64,000 nucleotides of DNA from Plasmopara viticola (lineage: Eukaryota > Oomycota > Peronosporomycetes > Peronosporales > Peronosporaceae), in contig MBPM02000048.1 of NCBI GenBank assembly GCA_001695595.3, forward strand, positions 62,001 through 126,000. Reading direction: 5' to 3'. Of the stretch, positions 11,090-22,148 are shown one piece after another. A program made the translations under genes and the position numbers. Within the stretch, counting starts at the first letter, position 1. The number at the start of each line of letters is the position of its first letter. Below the pieces are notes generated by a model, which did no database searches, was not told the origin of the DNA, and was given only the letters and a program-made list of their open reading frames with translations.

Positions 11090-12489
11090 GTCCCTCTGAA
11101 TAGTATTATGTATGTAGCGCTCACCTACTATAAAAAGAGAAGTCCGCTTTGATAAGTATATGCAGAAAGAATGCCAGCTTATCACTGTACCCGAATACCA
11201 TTGCTTTTGTTGTACTTCATCACCGCACTCTGTGCATCGCATCTTACGTGCTACGATCCTCACTTCCCGCCGTCGGTGATTATGAGATTAATTTATGCGA
11301 TGGTGGCATCTGCCACCATAATCAGCAGTGGTTAGGGCGAACTGCAAAACAGATGGGCAACTAATAATTGGCTAATTACTCCCGCTTTTAACGCCATAGA
11401 AGGTTAGTATCTACTGAATAATAAGGGGTTTTCGGTTCAAGCAAATTAGATATTCGTATCGGAGAAACGTTCTTTGCTTGCCTGCGCTTCGAAGCACCAA
11501 GTAGTTTGCGTCGACGGCCTTTATCCGTAAATCACAGACGTTTAGTAGACTTTCCTTTCATTTAAACACTGCCATTTTATCATGCAATCACCACCTTCGA
11601 CTAGGCACGACTTTGAGCCAAGAGCTATATTTCTCTGTCATGTGCAGAAAGTAGTAGTTGCTTCGTGCATCAGTATATTTGCTGGTCTTTTAATAATTGT
11701 TTTAAATTTTCTTAGTTCATATGTTTCGGTCAACCACTTCATGATAAGGTAAAGGTGCACTGGAAATAAAGTCTAATGTAAGCTAAATCCTTTGTTTGCG
11801 TGCAAATGAGTGTACGCGCTTAAATCGGACATCAACACCGATAAGAATTGCGGTAAACTACAATACTATTAAGCCTCTTTTAAACAACAACCCCGTGTTT
11901 TGTCTATTAAAGCTGCAAAGTTAAGTATTCCATCACAGCGCTTCGGACGAGAATATGCTACTTTGGCATTCGGTAAAATTCAAACGCTAAAACTTTCCGA
12001 GATCACTTGTATTATGCTCTTTGACGTCAATCGTTAGGCTAAATAAGCTTTTGGCCTTGAAGAGGGTCCTATAGCTTCTCTCTGTGGCATCCCGAAATGA
12101 CATACCTGTTCGAATAACACTTTTGGTCTCGTCATCGCGCACTCCATTGACGACTACATTGACATGTAACTTCTCGAAATACATCGCATTAGGTGGTTAT
12201 ATGACATACACCAAAGTTTTGTGGAGCTTTAACAAACAGTTCTTCCGCCAAAAACAAATCTTGTAACGTACAACCCTTGCAGTTGTGCCTTTTTCTGCAG
12301 AGACGAAGAGATCAACACACTGCAAACTCGGGCGTTATTTGTTGTGCACTATTCATTTCATGCTTCCTCTTCTGGCATGACGGGTTCGGACACGATTGAT
12401 CAGTTTGATGAGCTCACTATGAAGCATTATTTTTCAAATTTGACATATTTCACGCTATACCGACTGGTGTTGAATGTAGGTTGATCTTC
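11090..12489. other. Intergenic, nothing recognised
   Basis: AT-rich sequence with short unsupported ORFs. No repeat copy from elsewhere in the window was found here. Confidence 0.4.
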
Positions 12490-13110
12490 TCTATCAAGCG
12501 ATGGGATTTAAAGTGCTTGATAGAAAAATTGGACCTTGGGGCACGTTATTTGTTTCACTCACAATGATTTACATCGCTAACTTTTAAGCACTTATTCAGG
12601 TCTGTTATCGCCTTTTTTTGAGAAAAAAACTCATATTCCTATTTACGAATTTCTTTAAAAAAGACGAGATCTCGAAGTAACCCTACACAAGTCCTAATTA
12701 TTACTTCCCGCTCACGATTTTACAGTTTGAGAGCGGGCGTCCGCCAAGAAGATCCGCTATCTCCAGGTCTTTTCGCCCTGTTCATAATGCCCCTACTATG
12801 TTATCTTTGGTTCGTTCACCAAATTTCTCGATCGAGATCCGGGACAGCACTCATCACATTATCAACTTTGTTGACGATGTTACTGATCTAATCAACACTT
12901 CTTACCAGGCCCATTATCTCGCCCGTGTTTAAAATTGTTGCACTGCAATTGATATGGAATTAAACATGGATTAAACAGTAATGTTTCCATTTCGTCCCTG
13001 GAAGACTCCGACTTACAACACAATTTACACAACATCGGACCTCGAGGTTTAAGCAACAAGGCGCACACTACACTTCTGGGTATTTTACTAAGAATGCCGG
13101 CCAAGCTTGC
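12490..13110 (+). pseudogene. Decayed LINE (non-LTR retrotransposon) reverse transcriptase
   Basis: Three reverse-transcriptase landmarks occur in the right order on the + strand but in different frames. At 12730-12800 the frame reads AGVRQEDPLSPGLFALFI, a clear version of the LINE motif GVRQGDPLSPxLF. At 12861-12890 another frame reads NFVDDVTDLI, corresponding to the catalytic (F/Y)xDD box. Near 13075-13090 the bases can be read as the LGILL of the downstream RYLGI motif. Upstream, about 12500-12530 gives MGFKVLDRKI, reminiscent of the GF segment before the palm domain. Frameshifts and stops separate the blocks, so it is inactive. Neither end of the element could be located. Confidence 0.65.
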
Positions 13111-14470
13111 AGCTCAGCCAATAGCTTATCCGGCACTTTAGAGAAAGAGTCAGTCCTCTTTCCAATCGGTTCATCCTTGCACAAGCTGCCTTTGACTTTG
13201 CTCTTCGAGATTAAGGCGTTGATTTAAACTTTCTTTGTAAACCTCGACTTCTACATCTCGCTGGAAAGTGTACCGAGCCATCCGCAAAGCGCACTTTCAC
13301 TATGTTATACTCATTCTATGACTAAGCTTGTTTGCACCGATACGGTTATTACTAACATAACTTGGCCAATAAGGAAAAATATTTCCTACGCTTGACTTTT
13401 AAGCGAAAAAGCCTGGCATTACTTCGTCGTAAGAGTTGCTAGTATTTTTCACGTCACGGAATCATATAATTCTTTTGTCGGCGTTACGGTTGGATACCGA
13501 ACACCTTAACGCTTTGAGAGGTTTTGTCAGGGTCTCTGCTCGTTCTCTTACTCGAGTAAATGAAAACATGGCTTCGAGACTAAAACAAACTGCACGCTAT
13601 GGCACGTTTGCTGTTTACCCGGCTCTCCTGGCAAACATAATTTTCGCTTTCCATACATAAGATTTGACCAACATGACATTGTTAATGCAAACAACGATCT
13701 ACTTCGCCGCCTTCTTTGCGCAATTTTAAGTCTTCAATTTTTTAGTCGCTCAAGTTTTAACGATTTCGCACAACCCACTAATAGCTGGTCTACATAACGA
13801 CGACTTTAACATCATATTCTCCCCGTCTGTTCAAAGTGTCTTTTGCCCAGGACATAAGTTGCGTTCACGGCGAATTTGAGCCTGAAACGCCTCGACGTTT
13901 CCTTAGAAATTGTTTTATAGCAAAAAGTATTTGACGGCTCTTCCTTTCCCCAACCGAGTGAATCTTTGCTACTATTCTCCGTTGGGAACGCACTATTTCT
14001 CGCCGACTTAATTGTGCCAAGTTATTGCCAGCATGATTATGGCATAGATCTGCCATTCAAATTTTTACATCTTTTGGTGCCGTGTTCTTCGGACATTATA
14101 AATAAATCGTTACGAGGCAACATACAATACGCCTCGTGGCCAATCTATGGGCGTTTTTCGGCAGTGCTTAACAATAATACGCCTTCATCTATAGCGGCTA
14201 TTTTATGTTCATACGCACTCACAGCTTTCGGTGCAAGTTTCGGCTAGAATCTTGTAACAAGAAAGGAATCGGCACTTTCTCGAAAATCCATTTGACATGT
14301 TCACCGGTGCCTAACATTTGGCTTCATCTAACTCGGCCTTTGTAAATATCGGACACTTTGCTATTGTTTTTCATACAACATTTCTTCTGAGTCGAAAATT
14401 GGAAACTAAGTCTGTTTACTTCACACGAATGTGTAGTTATCATTATATGCGAAGATCGCAATGATTCACA
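13111..14470. other. Intergenic, possibly LINE 3' remainder
   Basis: No supported gene. Short ORFs (13436-13660, 13966-14247) have no recognisable content. Position suggests parts of the decayed LINE may continue here. Confidence 0.25.
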
Positions 14471-14479
14471 ATTCTACAC

Positions 14480-14970
14480 TTTTCACGCTTTATAGCTTCA
14501 AGCTCTATTAGCTTTTGCGCTCTTTACGCTTCTTATGGTTTATAAATTTGATAAATTTACTGCGCTTTACAAAGTTTACTGCGTTTTCACACCTCACAAG
14601 TTCTATAACCTTATGTCACGCTATACGCTTTATCAGCTTTACACGCTTTATTGCGCTTTAGCTTTTATTAGCCTACTAAAAATGCGAAACTTAACTCAGC
14701 CTAGGCGTCTGCATTGTTGAAATCGCACGCGCTTTCGGATCTTTCCTCGCGCGGCTGCAAGTTTCCTTATCTTTTGGAGGCGACTGCTTTCGCGATACTT
14801 GACTGTCATCTTCCGATACCGGCGGGCTTTACACGCTTTATTGCGCTTTAAGCTTTATACAAGACTGAATTAGTTTCTTTGTGCAGCCGCAGGATTACTT
14901 ATATTTTAAAATGACCGCTTTCTTGATACATGCCAGTCATCTTTCGAGATCGGCGGGTGCACTTAGTTTT
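14480..14970. repeat. Degenerate CGCTTTA-rich repeat tract
   Basis: Variants of TTTACACGCTTTATTGCGCTTTA recur, with near-identical copies at 14638-14662 and 14828-14852. A longer unit is also repeated: a segment with CTGCTTTCGCGATACTTGACTGTCATCTT-type sequence at about 14785-14825 has a diverged partner at about 14915-14955, both ending in CGGCGGG. It looks like an old, short local duplication. Confidence 0.6.
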
Positions 14971-15455
14971 CAACTTCTGCGCTTTCAAGTCATCTCGAAT
15001 CCATACCGACTTTCTCTGCCAAAACGTAATACCAAGACTTAAGAACGACTCGCCTTAATCATAATCAATCGACCCCGAGGGCTACCAGTAGATAGCTCTG
15101 TTTGGCTAAGGGAAGCGGGCTTTTTTCCCGCAAATAGTGGAACCACGTAAATTGGTCAGTGTAAACGGCTCCCCACCACGCAAAATCGTCACAGCTTTGC
15201 TTCAATACTTTTAAGGTGTTATTAATACGCGCGATCACGCCCTAATAGGCGTGATGATAGTTCAAGTAAATCCAGCTCTGTACCTGGCGCAACACCCTCC
15301 CCGCTCATCAACACGTCGGTATGCAATAATTGTCATCCTTGCCTCAAATCAAGACTAGAAACGCATCTGGACAAGATTAAGGGTATAATGATACGGAATA
15401 AAACGCACTTATTCGGTTTTAATACTTGTAAAATTGGTATAGAATCTACGAGCTC
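14971..15455. other. 3' flank of the LRR/EF-hand gene
   Basis: No gene seen. It contains a perfect 8-bp inverted repeat, ATCACGCC (15234-15241) and GGCGTGAT (15248-15255), with a 6-nt loop. Confidence 0.5.
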
Positions 15456-18400
15456 TCAAAGGCAATAAAGGCGACTTCCACACAAGACGCGCTTCATCAG
15501 CGCCTTGCGAAGCGAGGGCACGGGGGCACAGCCTTGGTCTTGCCTCGACGTATACTCCAGCTCTAGAAATCCGACGCGATTGACCCCACCTTCCTTATTA
15601 TCTTCCTTTTCCCAACGAACAGGCAACTTCCACCCTGGAATCCCCGGTTCGCCCTGAACGAGCGTAAAGCTCTGGTTCAGCCAATTTTCCCCTGGTTCGC
15701 CAATTGCTAACTCCACCAAGACCTTGGTCATTTCGCGCTCATCGTAAATGGACAAGTTGAGTGCGTAAAATCGCTCAGGGACCATTGGATTCATGATATT
15801 CAACCAGCCTAATGTACGTGCACAACTCTGTTGCTCTGGTCTCGACATGGCGTCAAAGATCCGGTAAAACTGATGCACATCAATGAGTCGCGAGAACAGG
15901 ATCCGCGCCGTTTCCGGTCGAGCATGGAACGTGGTGGGCATACACGCAATGATCTTGGCCGCTTGCTCGCACGACAGCCATCGATCACAGATGGCCGATT
16001 CAATCTGTACCAGTTTCAGGCCCACATTCTCTTTTGTGCCACACGTCAAGGGAAAGGTCGCAAACGGGTCTGGTGTCACGTCACGTATCCCACTCTCCCC
16101 TTGCTTTGGTTGACGTAATCCTCTTGCGCGCTGAGCGCGCGTTGGCCCAAGCGAGACCAGTGCCTCGGGCAAAAGGACATCGATCTGCAGCAACTCAATC
16201 AGCTGGTCAAAGCGTCGGTCACTAATCTGCGTCGTGCCCCGTTTCGGACGGGTCGTGCTGACGTAATCAAAACTCAATTTGCCGCGACTGGGCAACGCGT
16301 GAAAGAACGTGTTGGTCAGCACGAGCCGATGGCCATCGAGCTCTTCGTTGCGAAAGTTTTCCCAATTGCCGTGTTGCGACGTGTCGCCACGCCCAGACCG
16401 CAGCTTGGAAAACAACTTTTCACTCTGCGCGACTTCGGCCAATTTCGTCACTGCAATGCGGTCCTTGTGTTTGGCCAAGTCGAACGAATAGTGCGCCGTG
16501 GGGTTCCCAAGCACGACCGAGTACGCACTGCCCATGCGAGCTTTTAACCGGCACCGTTGCATCAACGTCAAGGTGCGCGCCACGAGACTCTGGGCCTCTT
16601 TCGTCGTGAGCATTTGCGGCAACATGCACGCAATGGCGTCGAGTTTCGTGCCCTCGGGTTTCAAGTACTGACACGCTTCCAACACGTCGTGCGCTTGCAC
16701 GGCACTCAATCGGATTTCCGAGTCGTACATGGCGACGTGGAACAGATCGTCTTGCTCGCTCTTGGACGTGGCGACTTGCGTGATGTTCCGAATTAAGTGG
16801 GCCAACCCCGTGCGCGAGATCTTGCCCTGGCGAAACGCTTCGTCGCTCGTGGCAAACGACTCGCGGTCATAGACAAAATCAATCTCCAAGTGCCCGACTT
16901 CGGGAATGACCCACGGCGTCTGCGTCGAGGCATCCAAGACCGACACGAGTGACGCCTGGCCCGTCGCGTCGTGCTCGCGCAGTAATTTCCACTTAATGCG
17001 GTCCAGCAGCTGGCCTTTCATAAACTCGACAAATTCATATTCCTCCATTTCGTCATCGCCACTGAGATCGTACGTCGCAATCGCTTCAGCAATTTCTTTC
17101 TCGGTATAATTCATAATCCCCAGCAATTGAAACGCTTCGGCCACCTCGTCGGCATCGATCTTTCCCGACTCGTCTTCGTCCATGAGCTGGAACATGGCGT
17201 GGAAAAAGAAGGCACTGAACTCGCCCTCTTCGAGAAAGCCCGAGCCATTGTAGTCGGCGTTCGCAAGCATGCGCGTCACGCTCTCTACGTGGGGCGTCAA
17301 GCCAATTTGCGTCAAGACCGCCAAAAGTTCGTCGACGTCGACGGTCCCCGACTGGTCGCGGTCGACGTTGGCAAAGAGCGCATCCAAGCCTCTCGTTTCC
17401 AACGTCGTTTCTTCGCCCGTCGACTCCCCTCGCTGGTCGCTCCCGGCGCCTTGATGGTGTTCAATCACGAGGTTCTCCTTTTTAACCAACGTAATCAGCT
17501 TTGTCGGTCCTTTTAGTGGCTTGTACGCCACGCGCACAAAGCGACCGCCTTTTCGCGTCGTGGCAAACCGAACGAGCTCCATGGCGATCGTTTTGTCATA
17601 CGGCTCTTGTAGATTGAGCACGTAGCGCCCTGCAGGCTCTCTTGGGTTAAAGACACGGGTGGACGTTGCATTAAAGACTGGGAGATCTTGGACACGAAAG
17701 TCCGCGGATCGCGGCTGGCGGGGGTCAGACGCGCTGAGCGGCAAGAGGGTCGCACCCAAGTTGCACGCATGGAGTTCAATCGTGCATCCGAGTTCGGATG
17801 GAGTGGCACACACTGCGGCCATGAACAATTGTCCGCCTTCTCGTCCAATGTTATTGCCATTGAGCTGAAGGACACGGAGCGTCGTATTGAACCGAAGGGC
17901 GTTGGCCAAGACCATGGCCCCCTTGACCCCAATACTATTGTACGACAAATCTAGCCGTTCAAGCCGGTGATTGAACCGCAGCGCTTCCCCAAACATCATG
18001 GCGCCCGCGTCAGCACACGCATTGTACGCGAGTTTCAGCTCGAGTAAGGTTCGATTGTCTCGTAACGACTTGGCCACGGCAAGACTGCTTTCGAGCCGGA
18101 GGTAATTCCACGACAGGTCGAGGTGCACGAGGACGGAATTCACGTGCAACATGTTTGCAATGGCTTCGCCCCCCGTGATGAACTGGGGCTGCACGACATT
18201 GAGCGTCTCGGCTTTGCCAATGCCATTGCGACTCATGTCTAGGCGTGTGATTGACTGATTCTGGGTAGAAGCCGTCATAAACGCTGCACACTCGTGGTCG
18301 TCAATGTCGGCATTGTCCACGTGCAAAGTCTCGAGCGTACAAGTTGAGGAGACAATGTACGACTCGAGGGTGCGGGCACTTTTGAACCCGATTTCATTCT

Positions 18401-19397
18401 GCGAAATGTCCAGGCGACGGAGGGTTTTCGCTACATTGTCGCGACTGATTGCGAGGAGCAATACATTCAAGCCATTGTCGGTCAGTCGATTGTCGCGGAC
18501 ACTAATCTCTTCGACGTTCGGTAGATTGTGCTTGAGGGAAGTGGCAAAGCTAGCAATGGCTTTGTCGCCAAGCGATTGATAGGAAAAGTCAAAGACTTTG
18601 GTCGCTTTTGAACGAATGAGGAAGGGCACAATCGCGTGCGATGTGCTGGCACACGACGCCAGAAAGTGGGCTCGCGGAGACAAGTGGTCACGGACTGGTA
18701 GGTGCAAGGGATTGTCCATTGCGGTGGGGATTCGAGGGCCAAGGTGCGGTGGAGTCAAGTGATCATTGATGGATTTCAATTCGAGGGATGAGGGGTACAT
18801 GGGCACAAACGTGCTTTTGCCATTACGAGCTTTGTTCTCGTGAAAGGGTGGTACATCGGTATTGGGTGTACCACTCGTGGTACCCTTGTGTTCGATAAAC
18901 AAATACGGCCGCGAATAAAGCTGGCGGTACTGCGCGTAGAACTTTTCCTTTGCACTGGTACCGAAATAATCTCGATGCAAAGTCGCTTCGTCTTGGGACG
19001 ATTGACCATAAGGCACCGCTTGAGCAGTCGCATGGTCTCCATTTAGTGTCAATTCTTGGTTGTAACATGTACCCAATGCTTTCGTATCAACGTTAGCATG
19101 TACTTCTGTTGCTTTGGCTTTATTGATCACGCTTCGTTTCCTACGCTCTGGCATCAACTCTGCATGTGACATTGCTTTCAATAGGTGTCGCTCGCGTGTG
19201 CCCATCAAGGTCGACATTGAGTCGTGGCGCAACATTCGACTAACCGGACGCGACGCCACGGTTTCGGTACACTTGCCCTCTTCTCGGTTTACATCATCTG
19301 CTACCGGAGCATCAGCAACCAACTGCATTGTACGTACATAACGGCGTTTCGTCGTCAACGGTCGAAGGTCTGCTGGAAGCACGATCGGGGCGTCCAT
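15456..19397 (-). CDS. Leucine-rich repeat / EF-hand protein
   Basis: A single-exon ORF of 1313 codons. The frame is open to 19427, but the first ATG is at 19397 (MDAPIVLP). After a disordered N terminus, residues about 265-545 form at least eight ribonuclease-inhibitor-type LRRs (patterns such as LRRLDISQNEIG, LVHLDLSWNYL, LERLDLSYNSIG, LRVLQLNGNNIG). Four canonical EF-hand loops follow at residues 679-690 (DRDQSGTVDVDE), 715-726 (DYNGSGFLEEGE), 740-751 (DEDESGKIDADE) and 777-788 (DLSGDDEMEEYE). All keep the D/N at loop position 1 and E at position 12, so calcium binding is expected. The C-terminal 500 residues contain helical segments resembling DUF4476-type repeats, seen in my experience in oomycete LRR/EF-hand proteins. 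There is no signal peptide or membrane helix; it is probably a cytosolic calcium-responsive scaffold. It is divergently transcribed from the LRR/coiled-coil gene at 19704, sharing a 306-bp upstream region. Confidence 0.85.
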   Translation of the reverse strand: MDAPIVLPADLRPLTTKRRYVRTMQLVADAPVADDVNREEGKCTETVASRPVSRMLRHDSMSTLMGTRERHLLKAMSHAELMPERRKRSVINKAKATEVHANVDTKALGTCYNQELTLNGDHATAQAVPYGQSSQDEATLHRDYFGTSAKEKFYAQYRQLYSRPYLFIEHKGTTSGTPNTDVPPFHENKARNGKSTFVPMYPSSLELKSINDHLTPPHLGPRIPTAMDNPLHLPVRDHLSPRAHFLASCASTSHAIVPFLIRSKATKVFDFSYQSLGDKAIASFATSLKHNLPNVEEISVRDNRLTDNGLNVLLLAISRDNVAKTLRRLDISQNEIGFKSARTLESYIVSSTCTLETLHVDNADIDDHECAAFMTASTQNQSITRLDMSRNGIGKAETLNVVQPQFITGGEAIANMLHVNSVLVHLDLSWNYLRLESSLAVAKSLRDNRTLLELKLAYNACADAGAMMFGEALRFNHRLERLDLSYNSIGVKGAMVLANALRFNTTLRVLQLNGNNIGREGGQLFMAAVCATPSELGCTIELHACNLGATLLPLSASDPRQPRSADFRVQDLPVFNATSTRVFNPREPAGRYVLNLQEPYDKTIAMELVRFATTRKGGRFVRVAYKPLKGPTKLITLVKKENLVIEHHQGAGSDQRGESTGEETTLETRGLDALFANVDRDQSGTVDVDELLAVLTQIGLTPHVESVTRMLANADYNGSGFLEEGEFSAFFFHAMFQLMDEDESGKIDADEVAEAFQLLGIMNYTEKEIAEAIATYDLSGDDEMEEYEFVEFMKGQLLDRIKWKLLREHDATGQASLVSVLDASTQTPWVIPEVGHLEIDFVYDRESFATSDEAFRQGKISRTGLAHLIRNITQVATSKSEQDDLFHVAMYDSEIRLSAVQAHDVLEACQYLKPEGTKLDAIACMLPQMLTTKEAQSLVARTLTLMQRCRLKARMGSAYSVVLGNPTAHYSFDLAKHKDRIAVTKLAEVAQSEKLFSKLRSGRGDTSQHGNWENFRNEELDGHRLVLTNTFFHALPSRGKLSFDYVSTTRPKRGTTQISDRRFDQLIELLQIDVLLPEALVSLGPTRAQRARGLRQPKQGESGIRDVTPDPFATFPLTCGTKENVGLKLVQIESAICDRWLSCEQAAKIIACMPTTFHARPETARILFSRLIDVHQFYRIFDAMSRPEQQSCARTLGWLNIMNPMVPERFYALNLSIYDEREMTKVLVELAIGEPGENWLNQSFTLVQGEPGIPGWKLPVRWEKEDNKEGGVNRVGFLELEYTSRQDQGCAPVPSLRKALMKRVLCGSRLYCL

Positions 19398-19703
19398 CGC
19401 ACATGGCTCTGACGGTAACTTTGACACTGGCGCGGTCTCACCAAACGTGTTGCTACGCCAAGTGACGAGTTAGGTTACAGAATGGAATCACAGCTTTTTC
19501 ATCCATTGTTCCCTCTTACCGGTACCACGACACTTTACTATTCCGCTTTTCAGGACGATGGCACTGTTCCTGTACAGAATAAGCTTCGTCATCGCGAAAT
19601 GTACCCGTTTGCATTGTTGCAAATGGCTACATTTAACCGGCGCGGCGGTTCCACGTTGTGTATTGTACACCACACGCCGTGGGATCTTGAAGCGTCGTAA
19701 GCA
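19398..19703. promoter_or_regulatory. Shared divergent promoter region (LRR/EF-hand and LRR/coiled-coil genes)
   Basis: The 306 bp between the start codons of two oppositely oriented genes. No clear Inr match was found on either strand. A 72-codon ATG ORF (19482-19700) lies inside but has no recognisable content. Confidence 0.5.
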
Positions 19704-22025
19704 ATGGCTCCTGCGGGTCCCTTGACGCTAACGCTCGACGTCGTAGTGAATCGAGCTGGCATCCTTGATGTTTTGACCCTGAAAGAGGTGACGCAACGTC
19801 TCTGTGACCATCTAGATGAGAGAAAAGCTTACGTGAGGTCCCTTGTAGCTCATTCTACGAGATGAAGCCTTGACGCAAGTCGAGGCGACGTGTGCTCAAA
19901 GCTTGGCTTCGTTGGAGATTCTCTCCCTGTCACACAATCGATTGACGTCACTGGATTCATTCCAGTATCTTGTCAACCTCGTCGAGGTCTACACGTTGTG
20001 GGAAGTGGGTGTCACAAATACGTTTTGGGACTAATTTGAATACTTTGCAGCTCAATGTCAATTTTAACCAAATCAAGACCCTCGATGGCCTCCAGGTAGA
20101 GCCCATTTTTCACTAAAATGGGTCCATTTATTGTGACATTGGGGGCTTATTGTAGTGTGCTGGGCTTGAAAAGCTTTTTCTTGCCAATAATTGCATTGTT
20201 GAGCTTTCTCCACTGCGGAAATTCCTGAAACTAAATACACTGTCCGTGTATGGAAATCGGATCCTTGACCTTGACGCCGCGTTGCACACTTGTCGGAGTT
20301 TACCAAAGGTACGCGCAACTGTCAAGTGCTATGACTAGGCTAAACTATGCAATTAAAACCACTAGCTACGATCTTTGGACTTGGGTGGAAATCCGTGTGC
20401 CAATGTCGAGGGGTACAAATTTCGGGTGCTCAGAGCGCTCTTGCGTCTTGAAACACTTGATGGTGATCACTTGACGCAACTCGACAAAGAATTGACGGAA
20501 AAGTTCTTTGCTTCTGTGCCCAAAAGCTTGGAAGCGGACAATAATTGGAAAATTGGCGCCCGACCAGTGACTGCACCTGTTGGACGAGGATACGCAGCAA
20601 CTACATTCTCAACTCGTAGGCTCTGACCGTCCTTCTATCGATAAACCAATACTGACTTGTTGTATGTAGGCACTGATCCGTTTGCTTGTCGGCTCATGCC
20701 CCGCGGCAATGTTCGCTTGTTTCGCGACGATTTCCTCAATAACAATCCAATATTATTGGAATATTTGGCGCAAGATGCTGGGACAGTACCAACTTTGCAA
20801 GAAAGGGACGACAATATCGACAATAACGCGCTGCAATCGAATTTTGTCGATAAAATGCGCAGTGCGAATCCTCTGTCAAAAAGCGACATGGAAGCAACGG
20901 ATGCCGATGCAGAAGATTCGACAAGCACAAACAGATTGAATCTGTCCTCAAACCCTGTGCCGTCCCATTTAGAAGTCGACCCCTCGGATCCCAATATTAC
21001 AATTCGGAAATTGCTGAAACATATTGAGATTCTAATGGTGATATTGCAATATTTTGGATGGTTAAGTGCACAAGCTGAGTGGGGAATATTGCCTAGGAAA
21101 CTTTGTCAAAGTACAAGAATCGTCGATTCGATGCAGTCAATAATTCGTTAGGGGAAGAGATCAAACAGTTGCAGACTGAGAATAACAATATTCCACTCCT
21201 TCAAGAGCAGATTCACGATTTGAAAAAGCAAGTCGCACGACTAGAAAGCGATCCGGGGAAACGAAACATGGACGCAACAATAACTATTCAATCATTAGCG
21301 GTACCGTACATAATTTTGAATCACCAATACTACAATAACTTTGACTTTCAGCGTGACAATATTGGTAGCAACAAAACGCAAGATTACAGCAAGAAAATGC
21401 ACGATTGCGAGAGCTGCTGAAGGAAAGAAACGAATCCAAAGACGATGCAATAACTGCAGAAACTCACACATTGCAGCGATTATCGCATTCGCCAGTACGT
21501 AGACTTCTTTGCTTTCATGAATTTATTGCCAACTTATTGTTCTTTCTTCAATAAGCTACTTGATGAATCTGCTCTAATTGACGTGGAGCTAACTGAATTG
21601 ATCCTGCAAAATGAAATCTCCTTGAAATTGATTCGCAATGTACGTACCTTCAAAGTGACAATAAAAATTGACTGAAAGAATGTACGAAGCAGGACATTAA
21701 AAACACTCAAAAAGAGTGGAACGACGAGTATCAGCAAGCAAAAAGCTTACACCAACGCCCTCAGACGTCCATGGGACTCGAAACCAGTCCATCTAGCTTG
21801 TACACCTCGCACAAGGTGGCTCAACGAGGTATTGTATCATCACGACGTGCACCAATAAGTATTGCTGACCTGTACCTTGCAGCAAGTCAAGATCGCCGCC
21901 TTCACTCGTCGACCGGCTTTCGTCACGGCCCCAATGCGCAACTGCTGCAATCCCCATCGATTGAACCCTCCGCCAGCGCTCGTAGCCCTACAAACAATGC
22001 CCATTCAAACATTCTTACCTTATAG
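19704..22025 (+). CDS. LRR and coiled-coil protein, ten exons
   Basis: No single ORF covers this gene; exons were assembled by hand from frame continuity and GT-AG borders. They are 19704-19787, 19849-19986, 20051-20095, 20156-20308, 20366-20615, 20670-21037, 21097-21300, 21369-21494, 21556-21639 and 21690-22025, giving about 595 aa. The introns are 50-68 nt and keep phase throughout. Residues about 28-165 are LRRs of the SDS22-like class (LEILSLSHNRLTSLD, LNVNFNQIKTLDGL, LEKLFLANNCI, LNTLSVYGNRI, LRSLDLGGNPC), closed by the typical cap YKFRVLRALLRLETLDG. From about residue 355 the sequence is coiled-coil (EEIKQLQTENNNIPLLQ, LQQENARLRELLKERN). The tail is Ser-rich. The layout resembles centrosomal or ciliary LRR/coiled-coil proteins such as LRRCC1. 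The last exon is uncertain: GTGGCT...TTGCAG within it could be another intron and would change the C terminus. Confidence 0.7.
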
Positions 22026-22148
22026 AACGTGCAACGTGTCAATAAACACAATAACCTCTCGAATGACCACAATACTTGCGAAAAGATACAAAAACACAAT
22101 ACATTGTCGACCACCTTGCTCTTAGAATTAAAGCCACTGTTAAACACA

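Noticed and set aside
19482..19700. 72-codon ATG ORF between two divergent genes
   Set aside because: It lies within a shared promoter region, has no recognisable motif, and ends just before the next gene's ATG.
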